NCBI RefSeq assembly: GCF_900113025.1
Contig: NZ_FONT01000002.1
Coordinates: 149,460 to 213,459 of the forward strand
Reading direction: 5' to 3'
Source of the DNA: Alteribacillus iranensis
GTDB taxonomy: Bacteria > Bacillota > Bacilli > Bacillales > Marinococcaceae
DNA: 64,000 nt
Made by a program: the position numbers and the translations under genes. Shown one piece after another: positions 8,788-17,605 of this stretch (position 1 is its first letter; each line of letters opens with the position of its first letter). The notes below the pieces were generated by a model that worked only from the letters and a program-made list of their open reading frames with translations, had not been told where the DNA came from and did not search any database.

Positions 8788-8813
8788 AAACTCCCTGCTA
8801 GTACAGAGAGTTT
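8788..8813 (-). terminator. Terminator hairpin of the mini-CRISPR RNA
   Basis: A 10-bp stem (8788-8797 with 8804-8813) has a 6-nt loop. One pair is G-U in minus-strand RNA but C-A on the plus strand, favouring minus-strand use. It follows the second degenerate repeat directly and is trailed by TTTATTAATT. It would end the small RNA about 17 nt before the cas promoter -35. Confidence 0.65.
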
Positions 8814-8833
8814 CCACTACGTTCAGTTAAAAT
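8805..8833 (-). repeat. Degenerate CRISPR repeat, 3' copy of the mini-array
   Basis: The 19 nt at 8814-8832 match the array repeat exactly (repeat 5' half on the minus strand). The rest of the repeat (8805-8813) is replaced by the arm of the terminator hairpin. Confidence 0.9.
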
Positions 8834-8856
8834 TTTCGTATTGATTAAAAACTAAT

Positions 8857-8885
8857 CTTTACATCCCACTACGTTCCATTAATAT
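8857..8885 (-). repeat. Degenerate CRISPR repeat, 5' copy of the mini-array
   Basis: It is identical to the array repeat at 24 of 29 positions. Four of the five changes are at the repeat 5' end as read on the minus strand; the stem/handle half is conserved apart from one base (ATGTAAAG instead of ATATAAAG). Confidence 0.9.
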
Positions 8886-8976
8886 GTCTTATCGTTTTTT
8901 TACTCGCAATCACTTTTTAATGATAAATGAAAACCTCTCAATTAATTAACTACGAGCGAACAATTAAGTAGACATC

Positions 8977-9195
8977 GATGAGACTAGCAAAGGTAATCAT
9001 CAAAAAAGCGCAATGGAAGATCGGCTATAACGGTATCGTCCTGAGACAACGCCGACCTGGCTTGCACAGGATGTGCTGGCTTTTGTGTTATACACAAGAG
9101 GTGTATGTTTTTAGCAAAAGATCCATCATCCTTTGGATCTCCGAATGCACCCTTGAGTTACCAACAATTGTACTGTAAGTATATCATTTTAGAAC
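8977..9195 (-). pseudogene. Decayed copy of a TxpA/BsrG-like type I toxin locus
   Basis: Plus 8977-9022 matches the toxin gene at 24313-24396 in reverse: the minus strand still reads LMITFASL but has lost the start and the C-terminus. Plus 9149-9187 matches the toxin's upstream region (CCCTTGAGTTACCAA and AGTATATCAT). Between them sits a dispersed repeat (9056-9120) and no intact start codon. A further terminator-like fragment of the same family lies at 9279-9312. The whole 8886-9356 stretch has no functional gene that I recognise. Confidence 0.65.
9056..9120. repeat. Dispersed intergenic repeat, copy A
   Basis: It begins CCTGGCTTGCACAGGATGTG and ends TTTTAGCAAAAG, and is closely similar to the longer copies at 59751 and 59949. 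It contains small hairpins TACAC...GTGTA and CTTTTG...CAAAAG. It lies inside the decayed toxin locus. Confidence 0.85.
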
Positions 9196-9278
9196 TTCAA
9201 TAACTGTATATTTTGGTACATAATTTTACCATGTCATATGATGATTTGGTCAATTCACTGATCAATCCGTACGATAGA

Positions 9279-9312
9279 AAAGACCACAGGTACGCGAACA
9301 CCTATGGTCTTT
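9279..9312 (-). terminator. Terminator-like hairpin downstream of the M14 peptidase gene
   Basis: Arms 9279-9291 and 9300-9312 form a 13-bp stem whose only imperfection is G-U in minus-strand RNA. It is nearly the same hairpin as the toxin terminator at 24202-24231, so it is probably a remnant of that family now ending the peptidase transcript. Confidence 0.6.
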
Positions 9313-9356
9313 CCACATTTGAGTCCCTGCCACGACGAGTCGCAAAATACCAGCTA

Positions 9357-10496
9357 TTAAAACCCTTCGTTATCGATAGGAATAATACCATCGTCGGTTT
9401 GGTATCCTTTAATAGGAGAAATAGGAATCTCATCCCAGCGCTCGGCATCGACATCTTTTACTTCCTCCGTAGCGATGCCGTACAACAGACTTTCAAGCCC
9501 ACGCACATTTTGACGGATGAGCTTACCTCTGGATTTTTGTCCCAAATTTCCATCTCTGGTATTGCCGGAGGTTTCAAAGAAAACAGCCGGGTTGCTGTGT
9601 CCGTCTGCATTCATACCATCGTAATTAAGACCCAGCATCATCGCGGAAACGACACCTCCTTTAATGTCAATGACGTAGTCTCCACCACCTACAGTGTAGC
9701 GATCAATGTTAATATTTCCATAATCATTTAAAGCATCATATACATACACTTGCATTTGACGAGTTAGTTCATCATAAGCACCGTCTTCTATGGATGGTAG
9801 AGTTGGACCGCCTGGCGCAAGAGAAATACCTAACGACAATGTGACTGCTTTATTTGTGCCGTATTGCGTTTTCAAACCTTGGTGGTGAATATCAATCGCA
9901 TAATCAGGCTTTACATCGGTCCAGAACGAATAATAAGCAAGAGATTCGGAGGCTGCAAATCCATCCTCTGCCCAATCTCGATTTAAATCAATTCTCCTAT
10001 CTTCTGATTCTTCCAGCAGCGTATGACGAATGTTTTTTTCGCTTCCATCCGGATTATACATCGGGATAAAATAAAAAGTAATTTCTTCCCTTAACGTTTC
10101 ATAAGTAGGTGATCCATTTGAAACTAGTTTTTTCATAACTTCTAAAATACTTTCTGTTCCATATGGTTCATTCCCGTGTATACGGCCTTGAACCCATACT
10201 TTTTCATCCCCTTCCCCAATTTTGGCAACATAAAGATCCCTGCCTGCTTCACTTTTCCCAGGCTCGTATCCAAACTCGTCCAATGTCATGATCTCCAGGC
10301 TGCCTTTGCTACGTTTTTCTAGTTTGTTCAGCTCCTTTATCATCTCATCGTATGTAATAATACTTGAAATATTTGTGTTTCCTTCCGTAGATGGACCTCC
10401 TGGGACTCGGTCTGCTTCCGCGAAAGCCGTCCCGCCAAATATAGACACAATCAAACTGACAATCATTGCTACATATAAGGCTTTTTTCTTACTCAT
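9357..10496 (-). CDS. Secreted M14 family zinc carboxypeptidase
   Basis: A 379-residue exported metallopeptidase that should cleave C-terminal residues from peptides or peptidoglycan fragments. It has a signal peptide (positive start MSKKKALY, hydrophobic core, cut near AFA-EA at 26-27). The M14 zinc motif H107-x-x-E110 lies in GRIHGNEPYG. The third ligand is in DIHHQG near residue 204, and the catalytic Glu in VFFETSGN near 313. It stands alone, facing the divergent panE-like gene across about 290 nt. The substrate cannot be told from sequence. Confidence 0.88.
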   Translation of the reverse strand: MSKKKALYVAMIVSLIVSIFGGTAFAEADRVPGGPSTEGNTNISSIITYDEMIKELNKLEKRSKGSLEIMTLDEFGYEPGKSEAGRDLYVAKIGEGDEKVWVQGRIHGNEPYGTESILEVMKKLVSNGSPTYETLREEITFYFIPMYNPDGSEKNIRHTLLEESEDRRIDLNRDWAEDGFAASESLAYYSFWTDVKPDYAIDIHHQGLKTQYGTNKAVTLSLGISLAPGGPTLPSIEDGAYDELTRQMQVYVYDALNDYGNINIDRYTVGGGDYVIDIKGGVVSAMMLGLNYDGMNADGHSNPAVFFETSGNTRDGNLGQKSRGKLIRQNVRGLESLLYGIATEEVKDVDAERWDEIPISPIKGYQTDDGIIPIDNEGF

Positions 10497-10786
10497 TCCA
10501 TCCCTCCTGTTAATATTTAGTAAATTAGATAGAAGCCGTTATATAAATTCATTAAAACATTTATTTCAGAATATTTAAATATATTTTTAATAAAACCATC
10601 CTTTTATCCTTGTATTTTTGGAGCTAGACTTGTAATTTGTGGTATATAGTCATGGGACAAAGTTATATGACCATCGTTCGTTTTTAATTGATTACGGTTT
10701 AGTTCGACAATAAACAGAATCGACATACTTTTCCGTGTTACGATGAAAGGAACCTAAACAATCGTACATAAGGAGGCTGCTTTTTT

Positions 10787-11713
10787 ATGAATATCTTAGT
10801 TCATGGTGCTGGGGCGTTGGGAGCTTATTTTGGCGGGAGACTAGCAGAGGTTGGAGAGAATGTCTCCTTTTTCGTCCGTGACAAGCGGGCGGCCCAGCTA
10901 CGGAAAGAAGGGCTTCACATCCATAGCCCGGAAGGAAACATGGAAATAAAGGATCCTGTCTTGTTCACCTCGCCAGATGATATAACCGACATAGACCTTA
11001 TTATTCTTGCGGTGAAAGGCTATCATTTGGATGGCGTATTGCCGCAACTCAAACAAATCCAGCAAAACACCGGTGCGTTTGTCCTTCCACTTTTGAACGG
11101 AATGGAACATATGCCGAGGCTGCAGGAAGCGGTGGGAGCTGAAAATGTGCTTGGTGGGTTTGTGGCTATTATTGCCACATTGAATGAAAAAGGACATGTC
11201 GAACACACGAATGCGAAGGGCTCTTTAAAATTTGGGCCAATCCATGAGAAGCAGCGGGGCATTTGCCGAGAACTCGCTGATATTGGACATCGGGCGAATA
11301 CGACGATTAAACAGGTGGACGATATCACGAAAGAAATGTGGAGCAAATATATTTACATCACTGCTTTCTCAGGAGTAACTGCCACTACTCGCCTCCCTCA
11401 TCGATTTACGCTCAATAACGAAGCCACTTTTGCTGTCTCGAAGAATATGATCAAAGAAATGGCAATGCTTGCTGAAAAAGATGGCACGCCTTATACGGAG
11501 GAAGAGATCCAGGAAATTCAAGATAGATTGAGGAAAACACCGATGGATGCCACGTCTTCCATGCATCAAGATTTAAGGAAAGGACTTCCGATCGAGGTCG
11601 AGCACTTGCACGGCGGCGCCCTCCGTTATGCGAAAAAATATAACGTCTCCGTTCCCGTAGTGGAAACGGTGTATGGATTATTGAAGCCATATGAAAACGG
11701 GGCACCTGAGTAG
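10787..11713 (+). CDS. panE: 2-dehydropantoate 2-reductase (ketopantoate reductase) family protein
   Basis: A 308-residue NADP-dependent reductase of the ApbA/PanE family. The N-terminal Rossmann motif is VHGAGALGAYFGGRLAE, and the C-terminal domain has the conserved TKEMWSKYIYITAFSGVTATTR and PTSSM-like DATSSMHQDL segments. A good GGAGG site precedes ATG 10787. Several PanE paralogues occur in Bacillaceae, so the true substrate may be another 2-keto acid. It is one of very few plus-strand genes here, is not in an operon, and a diverged fragment of a related gene lies at 23874-23954. Confidence 0.85.
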   Translation: MNILVHGAGALGAYFGGRLAEVGENVSFFVRDKRAAQLRKEGLHIHSPEGNMEIKDPVLFTSPDDITDIDLIILAVKGYHLDGVLPQLKQIQQNTGAFVLPLLNGMEHMPRLQEAVGAENVLGGFVAIIATLNEKGHVEHTNAKGSLKFGPIHEKQRGICRELADIGHRANTTIKQVDDITKEMWSKYIYITAFSGVTATTRLPHRFTLNNEATFAVSKNMIKEMAMLAEKDGTPYTEEEIQEIQDRLRKTPMDATSSMHQDLRKGLPIEVEHLHGGALRYAKKYNVSVPVVETVYGLLKPYENGAPE

Positions 11714-11733
11714 AAGGTAACCCATACGAAAAA

Positions 11734-11784
11734 GTTCTCCCCTGCGTTATTGCCATGAGTGAATTTGCGTCGCAGGGTGAGAAC
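11734..11784. terminator. Hairpin downstream of panE-like gene
   Basis: GTTCTC-C-CCTGCG (11734-11746) pairs with CGCAGGGTGAGAAC (11771-11784). The T-run is weak on the plus strand (GATTTC) and better on the minus strand (TTTTTC). The remaining intergenic DNA to 12094 shows nothing recognisable. Confidence 0.5.
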
Positions 11785-12094
11785 GATTTCAAACTGTCTT
11801 TGCTGTTGTATAAAAGAAAGAACTAGGTACAAACTATCGGGAACGTCGATCCCATAAAGAGTAATTATAGTCTTTTAAGACGCGTTAGATAGAGATTGTT
11901 AATTGACATCTTTCAATCAGAAGTACGAAAAGTGTTAAGTTATTCCTTCGGAGTTGTTGATCGCTTTTTCTTCATATAAAAAATTTATTAGTTTATTATG
12001 CGACAATTGACAAATTAAGCCATTAACCTAGTAAAAATTTGGAAGATGTTGAGTTGTGCTTACATTTCGCTCTTAAAAGTGAGTTCATATTATC

Positions 12095-12931
12095 TTACGG
12101 GCTTAAAAACGAGCGGATACGTTGATAGAAATCGTCAGGTTGTCTATTGAATACAAGTTCGTAATGATTGATTCGTGTTTTAATTGTGTGTAAGTCAGAA
12201 CTGGAGTGCTGAATTCTATGATACATTTCCTCTGTAAATAATGAGCGTTTATCTCCAATACTCCCTGTGGCAATAACAAGAAGTATTGAGCAAGACAAGG
12301 AAGCACTAGTTTCCATGGGATTGAAAGAATAAAAGCTTTCGATGTCCTTTTTTAAAGCGGAAACATTTGATTTGTGCTGCCAGTTACCGTTTTGTGCCTT
12401 TTGAATGTCATATCGGGAAATAGAATGGATAGTTTCATCCCATTCAATATTAAAATTCTTGTACAAACGGCGTGTTTCATCAACGTACATGTCTGTAGAG
12501 GAATATTCTTTTGCTATTCTGTTTAACGATTGAAGCATTAATTCTCTAGAAACTTCATCTGCATCTCCAGCGCCATCTAGTAGGATAAGCGAAGAGACCC
12601 TGGGTAAATTAGCCGCAGCAAGAGCGCATATATAAGCTCCCATCGAATACCCCATTAAAATTGGGTTTTCAACATCTAGTTCTTCGATGAGTTCAATTAA
12701 ATCAGTTGCGTGAGAAAATATAGAAGTATTAGGCGAAGCCGGGTCACTGTTGCCGCGTCCTCGTAGGTCATAACTAATAAAGCGGTAATCCCCGCCAAAT
12801 ACCTCTTTATAATAGTGAAGTTGCTTGTGTGTTCCAGTCAGTCCATGGGCAGCAATAATGGTTCCTTGAACCCCGTGTATATCCTCAACATACAATGAGT
12901 TACCTGATTTTGTTTTTACATAGGAGCCCAT
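12095..12931 (-). CDS. Alpha/beta hydrolase
   Basis: A 278-residue hydrolase of the alpha/beta fold. The oxyanion-side HGLTG motif is near residue 29, the nucleophile elbow GYSMGA near 94, and a C-terminal histidine in RINHYEL near 255. YDLRGRGNSDPA after strand 4 is typical of the family of esterases, C-C hydrolases and lactonases. It lies 85 nt upstream of the ferredoxin gene on the same strand, at the downstream end of the catabolic cluster that begins at 23362. A role in ring-cleavage or ester hydrolysis is a guess from context. Confidence 0.8.
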   Translation of the reverse strand: MGSYVKTKSGNSLYVEDIHGVQGTIIAAHGLTGTHKQLHYYKEVFGGDYRFISYDLRGRGNSDPASPNTSIFSHATDLIELIEELDVENPILMGYSMGAYICALAAANLPRVSSLILLDGAGDADEVSRELMLQSLNRIAKEYSSTDMYVDETRRLYKNFNIEWDETIHSISRYDIQKAQNGNWQHKSNVSALKKDIESFYSFNPMETSASLSCSILLVIATGSIGDKRSLFTEEMYHRIQHSSSDLHTIKTRINHYELVFNRQPDDFYQRIRSFLSP

Positions 12932-13015
12932 ATAATCAACCTTTCTAGTATTGGGAATACGAAGATGTTAGTGAACAACCCATAAAAAATTCTAATTTGA
13001 AATGAAAATATTATT

Positions 13016-13255
13016 TTATTTATTCAATACCTTAAAAGGCTTATTGCTCATTTTTATGGAATCGCTTGGACAGCCTTCATAGGCGTCTTCCACACCCTCT
13101 AGAAGTTCTTCTGGAATTTCCTCGATCCCATTGTTACTATCTAAGACAACATAGGAACGACCCTCTTCATCATACTCAAAGACCTCAGGGGCAGATTCCC
13201 CACAAGCTCCGCAAGCTATGCAAGTTTCCTGATCAACCATAGTATATTTTGCCAC
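13016..13255 (-). CDS. fer: Ferredoxin, single [4Fe-4S] cluster (Fer-like)
   Basis: A small electron carrier of about 79 residues. The start GTG 13255 gives MAKYTMVDQETCIACGACG, which aligns with Bacillus Fer and has GGAGG ten bases upstream; the open frame reaches 13282. The cluster ligands are C-x2-C-x2-C near residues 11-17 and a later Cys in YEGCPSDSI. It could pass electrons from the reductase at 19948-20931 to an oxygenase or to the Rieske protein. A house-keeping role is equally possible. Confidence 0.88.
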   Translation of the reverse strand: MAKYTMVDQETCIACGACGESAPEVFEYDEEGRSYVVLDSNNGIEEIPEELLEGVEDAYEGCPSDSIKMSNKPFKVLNK

Positions 13256-13338
13256 TCCATACATACCTCCATAAATTATCATTTGATACCTTTAAAATAA
13301 ATTTACACGTTGGTGAACAATGATTGCCTAAACTCTGA

Positions 13339-15228
13339 CTAGGCAGGGATTTTTGCTTCCAGGGAACTTACCTTTCTTTTGTTGTTAATTAGTATAGCTA
13401 CTCCAAGTACTATTCCAATTATAGAGGTTATGACTTCTGGACTTATTAACATAATAGAAGCGACAATTAAAATGACTTGCTCCATGCGTCCTAGGGTTGT
13501 CAAAAAATACTTTTGAAGCCCTATTGCTAAAAATACAATCCCTGTTCCAGTGAAGAATACAACCCGTGCAATATCAATAAAATTACCTACCAGCATCAAT
13601 TCTTGATTATAGATAAACATAAACGGCAAGATGAAGCCTGCAACAGCCAATCGTGTTGCCGTCCAACTAGTTTTAGATATATTCGCCTTGGCTAACCCTG
13701 AAGCGGCAAAAGATGCTAACGCAACGGGAGGAGTGATATTCGACATATTACCGAAGTAAAAGATGAACAAGTGAGCCGCAATTGGATGAAATCCTGCATC
13801 AATTAGTACAGGGGCAATCAAAATAGCCAAAACTAAATAAGCCCCAACAGTTGGCATTCCCATACCTAAAATAATACTCGTAACGGCCGTAAGAATGAGT
13901 AACAATAACAGACTTCCTCCAGCAAGGTCTATCAGAATGTGTGACAACTTCATCCCCAACCCAGTTAAAGCAAATACACCTACGACTATGCCAGCACAAG
14001 CACATGCTAATGCTACTTGTAGTACACTCATAGAGGCACTTCGTAGAGAATCAAATATCAACCTAATATTTAGTCGAGTGCTTTTCCGTAAAAAACTCAC
14101 CAAAACAGTAAGCCCCACTGCAATTAAAGCCGCTCTTGCAGGTGAATAATGTAAAAAAACTAAAAGATAAACCAAGATAATCAGGGGTATGATCATATGA
14201 CCGTAGTCCAATAACACACTTTTCAGAGGAGGAAGTTCAGATTTACTAATCTTGCTCAAATCTAGCCGTTTAGCCTCTAGATGTACTACGATAAACAGCG
14301 TGAAGTAATATAATATGGCTGGCACAATTGCCGCAATAATAACCTCTACGTAAGAAATGCCTAGCATTTCCGCCATAATAAATGCTGCTGCCCCCATTAT
14401 AGGCGGCATAAACTGACCACCTGTAGAAGAAACCGCTTCCACTGCCCCTGAAAAGTGTGGCTTGTATCCAGTTCTTTTCATTAAAGGAATGGTTACTGCC
14501 CCGGTACCGGCGACGTTTGCTACAGCACTTCCCGAAATACTACCAAAGAGTGAACTTGCCGCGACGGAAACTTTTGCAGGGCCTCCTTTCATCCACCCAA
14601 ATAAACTGTTAGCTAACTGAATTACTAAATTACTACCTCCTGCTCTTTCATAAAAGGAGGAAAAAATTAAAAAAAAGATAACTAGAGTTGCAGATGCCTG
14701 TAATGGTGAGCCAAAAATACCGTCTTCCGTGAGATAGACATGACCTATAATTCGATCTAAACTATATCCGCCGTGTTGAAAAGGCCCAGGAACATGTCTT
14801 CCAAATACTGCATACAAGATAAACACTGAGGCAATTATCGGTAAACTCCAACCGATAACTTTTTTGGTTCCGTATAAAACAGCGAATATGGTAACACCAC
14901 CGGCAACTAGGTCAAGTGTATTTAAATTTCCCGCTCTCCAAACAATAGACTCAAAATTAATCAGCAAGTACAGCATACTACAGGTAATCATAATCAAAAC
15001 AATTAAATCAACAAACTGTGTGACTATTCCAACAATTGTCTTTTTACCGTTTTGATAAAACAATAAGACTATTATTATCGCAAACATTAAATGGACCACC
15101 TGTTGTATAATCCCGGCTTGGGGACTTAAGCCAAAGTACAAGCTTGTGAGAGCAAAAATGGTTGCAATAATAAAAGCTGCTTTTTGCATCATCGATGCAC
15201 TTTTAAAACTAGTAACATCCTGTTTCAT
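13339..15228 (-). CDS. TRAP transporter fused permease (TAXI type)
   Basis: About 629 residues with many hydrophobic helices, combining the small (DctQ-like) and large (DctM-like) TRAP membrane subunits in one chain. DctM signatures are visible: GSISGSAVANVAGTGAVTIP, EAVSSTGGQFMPPIMGAAAF and MGMPTVGAYLV. ATG 15228 is preceded by AGGAGGG and preferred to the upstream start at 15297. The partner binding protein is encoded next door (15489-16478). TRAP systems use a sodium gradient for uptake of organic acids; TAXI members often handle dicarboxylates or glutamate-like compounds. Confidence 0.9.
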   Translation of the reverse strand: MKQDVTSFKSASMMQKAAFIIATIFALTSLYFGLSPQAGIIQQVVHLMFAIIIVLLFYQNGKKTIVGIVTQFVDLIVLIMITCSMLYLLINFESIVWRAGNLNTLDLVAGGVTIFAVLYGTKKVIGWSLPIIASVFILYAVFGRHVPGPFQHGGYSLDRIIGHVYLTEDGIFGSPLQASATLVIFFLIFSSFYERAGGSNLVIQLANSLFGWMKGGPAKVSVAASSLFGSISGSAVANVAGTGAVTIPLMKRTGYKPHFSGAVEAVSSTGGQFMPPIMGAAAFIMAEMLGISYVEVIIAAIVPAILYYFTLFIVVHLEAKRLDLSKISKSELPPLKSVLLDYGHMIIPLIILVYLLVFLHYSPARAALIAVGLTVLVSFLRKSTRLNIRLIFDSLRSASMSVLQVALACACAGIVVGVFALTGLGMKLSHILIDLAGGSLLLLLILTAVTSIILGMGMPTVGAYLVLAILIAPVLIDAGFHPIAAHLFIFYFGNMSNITPPVALASFAASGLAKANISKTSWTATRLAVAGFILPFMFIYNQELMLVGNFIDIARVVFFTGTGIVFLAIGLQKYFLTTLGRMEQVILIVASIMLISPEVITSIIGIVLGVAILINNKRKVSSLEAKIPA

Positions 15229-15488
15229 TATTTCCCTCCTGACTCCCCTTGAATGGGAAGGTTTGAAAAGATTAAATTTCTCTATTGATCCGATCACGCC
15301 TCAGCATTATTAAATGATAGGGCGGGAAAGGAAAGCGTTAAACACTTGACCCTTCCGCGCAATATCCCATTAATTTTATTTACTAGGTAATAGAATTCTT
15401 CAGAGTTCGAATCATTAAATTAACGGTGCATCTGCCGACAATATTCCAAATATTCATAACATTCACCTAATTAGGTATAATAAGGTAA

Positions 15489-16478
15489 TTACTTATTGAG
15501 TGTAACCCCCTGTTCTTCAAAGAATTTCTCAGCCCCTGGATGAAATGGCAGCAATACCACTCCGTTCTCTACATAGGTTTCCATCATTTCGATAGTAAAA
15601 TCAGAAGCTAAATTGTGCCCTTTTTCCCATTCATCATGATTTTCTACCAGTAATGTATTTAATAGATTGTAAATGTCATCTTCTGATGCACTTTCATCTG
15701 CTATTACCAATGACCCTACATTAATACCAGGGATAGGTTGATTTTGACCTTCATAAGTCTCCGCAGGAAGTTCTCCTCCTGACCAGTACTGATTATTTTC
15801 GACTACTGTGTCAATTTCATTCTGATTTAATGGTATAAATCTAACATCTTCCACGGTACTTAATTCTGTAGCCGCAGTAAACGGGACTCCAGATAGAGCC
15901 ATCATGACATCAACCGTTCCTTCTTGTAACGCAGTTGCAGCCTCTGAGTGAGCTAGATTTATAGTTTCGGCTGGCTCAACTCCTAATGAACTAAGAACCT
16001 CATTTCCCACAATATCTGTGGCACTACCAGGAGCTCCAATAGATACGGTCTTTCCATTAATATCTTCCATTTCATGAATATCTGAGTCAGCTCTTACAAT
16101 TATATATTCGTACATCATATTTCCTGCCATTACTACTCTTAAATCAGGGTTAGCATTATCAAATTCTCTACCGCCTTCGTACGCAAAGTAGGCAGTATCA
16201 GGTGATGCAAACCCAAGATCGGCTGATTGATTTGTCACAAGTTTCATATTCTCTATACTTCCACCAGTGGCTTGAACGTCTAAATTTAAATCAGAGTTAA
16301 GCGCCGCTCCTGCAGCTGACATAATTGCGTACCAAGCACCCCCAGTTCCACCAGTCCCAATTGATAGAAAGGTTTCCTCACTTTCACCTCCAGATGCTTC
16401 TCCTCCTCCACTCGATCCACAAGCCACTAATGCAAAAACCAAACATAAACTAAATAACGCCGATAGGAACTTTTTCAT
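15489..16478 (-). CDS. TAXI family TRAP transporter solute-binding lipoprotein
   Basis: A 329-residue extracellular binding protein. ATG 16478 (MKKFLSALFSLCLVFAL) follows GAGGAGG. A lipoprotein signal ends with the lipobox VAC-GSS. TAXI features are the early LSIGTGGTGGAWYAIMSAAGAAL and the later GSATDIVGNEVLSSLG and ALQEGTVDVMMALSG. It feeds the permease at 13339-15228. A second TAXI pair is at 56652-59629. The ligand is unknown; the neighbouring catabolic genes suggest an aromatic or other organic acid. Confidence 0.9.
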   Translation of the reverse strand: MKKFLSALFSLCLVFALVACGSSGGGEASGGESEETFLSIGTGGTGGAWYAIMSAAGAALNSDLNLDVQATGGSIENMKLVTNQSADLGFASPDTAYFAYEGGREFDNANPDLRVVMAGNMMYEYIIVRADSDIHEMEDINGKTVSIGAPGSATDIVGNEVLSSLGVEPAETINLAHSEAATALQEGTVDVMMALSGVPFTAATELSTVEDVRFIPLNQNEIDTVVENNQYWSGGELPAETYEGQNQPIPGINVGSLVIADESASEDDIYNLLNTLLVENHDEWEKGHNLASDFTIEMMETYVENGVVLLPFHPGAEKFFEEQGVTLNK

Positions 16479-16625
16479 TTTATTTTCCTCCTCACTGATA
16501 TATTTCATCGCTTAATACGCGAATAAAGGTACCCCAAACATATGATAGAAAGCATTTTGAGATCAGTAAATTTAATATTGTAAAAATTAGTTACATTGAT
16601 TTGGTTTTGCGATTGAATGCTCATT

Positions 16626-17387
16626 TCAAAAACTCATACCACTGAAAAATAATGATGATCCACTTATTGTTAAGACAGTCAGTATTATAAGACGAAAGTG
16701 TTTTACCGAAATAAATTTTTGGATCCAATTTCCACCGGCCACACCTATTATTCCCAAAATAACAATCCCAATTAGAAGGGCTATACTCGAAAGATCAATA
16801 AGTTGCGCTTGTCCGTAAAATAAACCTTTAACTAAGTCATTGACTGCCATTAGCGCAACTAAAGTGGCAACAAATGATTTATTAGAGAGATTCAAACGTA
16901 GTAAAAACATGCTAAAAATTAAACCACCGGAATGAATCAGACTACTCATAACACCTCCACAAAAGCCAATGATGATAGCGACAGCATAAAATACCCATCC
17001 TTTTTTTTTACTCTTTTCGTTTTCGCTATTTGATTTTCTTGTTTTAAAATACTCATTTATAACAAATAAGAGAGCTAAAGCCCCTACGGTTATACGCAAA
17101 ACATTATTTGTAATAGCTACTAACAGTAATACCCCTAACCAAGAACCTAAAATACTGGATGGTAATAAGATTTTTAACATCGTAGTATTCCATTTCTTCC
17201 AGTTAGGCACCAGAGAAAATAAAGTTGTGGTAAGCATGACAGGATACAATAAAACAACTACTTGATCAGGAGGCAAAAATATGGATAGTACAGTGACTGG
17301 GAGGATCCCACTGCCTAGACCCACACTCCCTTTAATTACACCGGTAAGCAAAGCCCCTGTTAATAGTAATAGAATCTCCAGAATCAT
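16626..17387 (-). CDS. Sulfite exporter TauE/SafE family membrane protein
   Basis: A predicted eight-helix membrane protein of the TauE/SafE family, which moves sulfur-containing or carboxylated anions. The first helix LLLLTGALLTGVIKGSVGLGSG has the family's glycine-rich motif, repeated in the second half as IIIGFCGGVMSSLIHSGG. The frame extends to TTG 17477, but the extra residues are hydrophilic with no ribosome site, so ATG 17387 is preferred; the start remains uncertain. It may export a catabolic by-product or import the cluster's substrate. Confidence 0.78.
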   Translation of the reverse strand: MILEILLLLTGALLTGVIKGSVGLGSGILPVTVLSIFLPPDQVVVLLYPVMLTTTLFSLVPNWKKWNTTMLKILLPSSILGSWLGVLLLVAITNNVLRITVGALALLFVINEYFKTRKSNSENEKSKKKGWVFYAVAIIIGFCGGVMSSLIHSGGLIFSMFLLRLNLSNKSFVATLVALMAVNDLVKGLFYGQAQLIDLSSIALLIGIVILGIIGVAGGNWIQKFISVKHFRLIILTVLTISGSSLFFSGMSF

Positions 17388-17605
17388 CCCCCCTGCAATA
17401 TTAAAAGACTCACCTCCCAATAAGGGATTTCCAGTAGGCATGAACCCTGGTAAATTCTTTATTTTGAAGGTGCTCAAAAATTGTTGAAATTATATCTGTA
17501 CAGTAGTTTTGTTTCTGGGTCTATGCTTTATGGATTAACTCGATTTTGATATCTCAAATATCCTTAAATGTAAATCTCTTGCATAAACTTTCAGTCAAAA
17601 ACTTG

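Larger units (their letters stand above)
8786..8912 (-). ncRNA. CreR-like degenerate mini-CRISPR RNA
   Basis: Two diverged copies of the array repeat flank a 23-nt spacer (8834-8856) upstream of cas6, in the orientation of the main array. The upstream copy keeps the repeat 3' half with handle ATGTAAAG (7 of 8 match), which would give a crRNA 5' handle. The downstream copy keeps the repeat 5' half exactly (19 nt), which would give the 3' end, and then runs straight into a terminator hairpin. A possible -10, TATCAT (8920-8925), would start the RNA near 8912; its -35 is weak. The spacer matches the cas6 leader at 16 of its first 18 bases. Such crRNA-like 'CreR' guides that repress cas promoters are known from other type I and V systems. 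The alternative is a decayed array remnant, but the matching target argues against it. Confidence 0.72.

Noticed and set aside
8683-8817. N-terminal extension of cas6 up to GTG 8817
   Set aside because: It would run through the promoter and terminator hairpin, has no ribosome site, and the GTG at 8682 behind AAAGGAGGAGG fits Cas6 starts.
8805-8885. Second functional CRISPR array
   Set aside because: There are only two repeats, both degenerate in opposite halves, and the spacer is 23 nt instead of 36-37, so it is not a normal array; a regulatory guide fits better.
9213-9731. 172-codon plus-strand open frame overlapping the M14 peptidase gene
   Set aside because: It is mostly antisense to the peptidase C-terminus and has no protein-family features.
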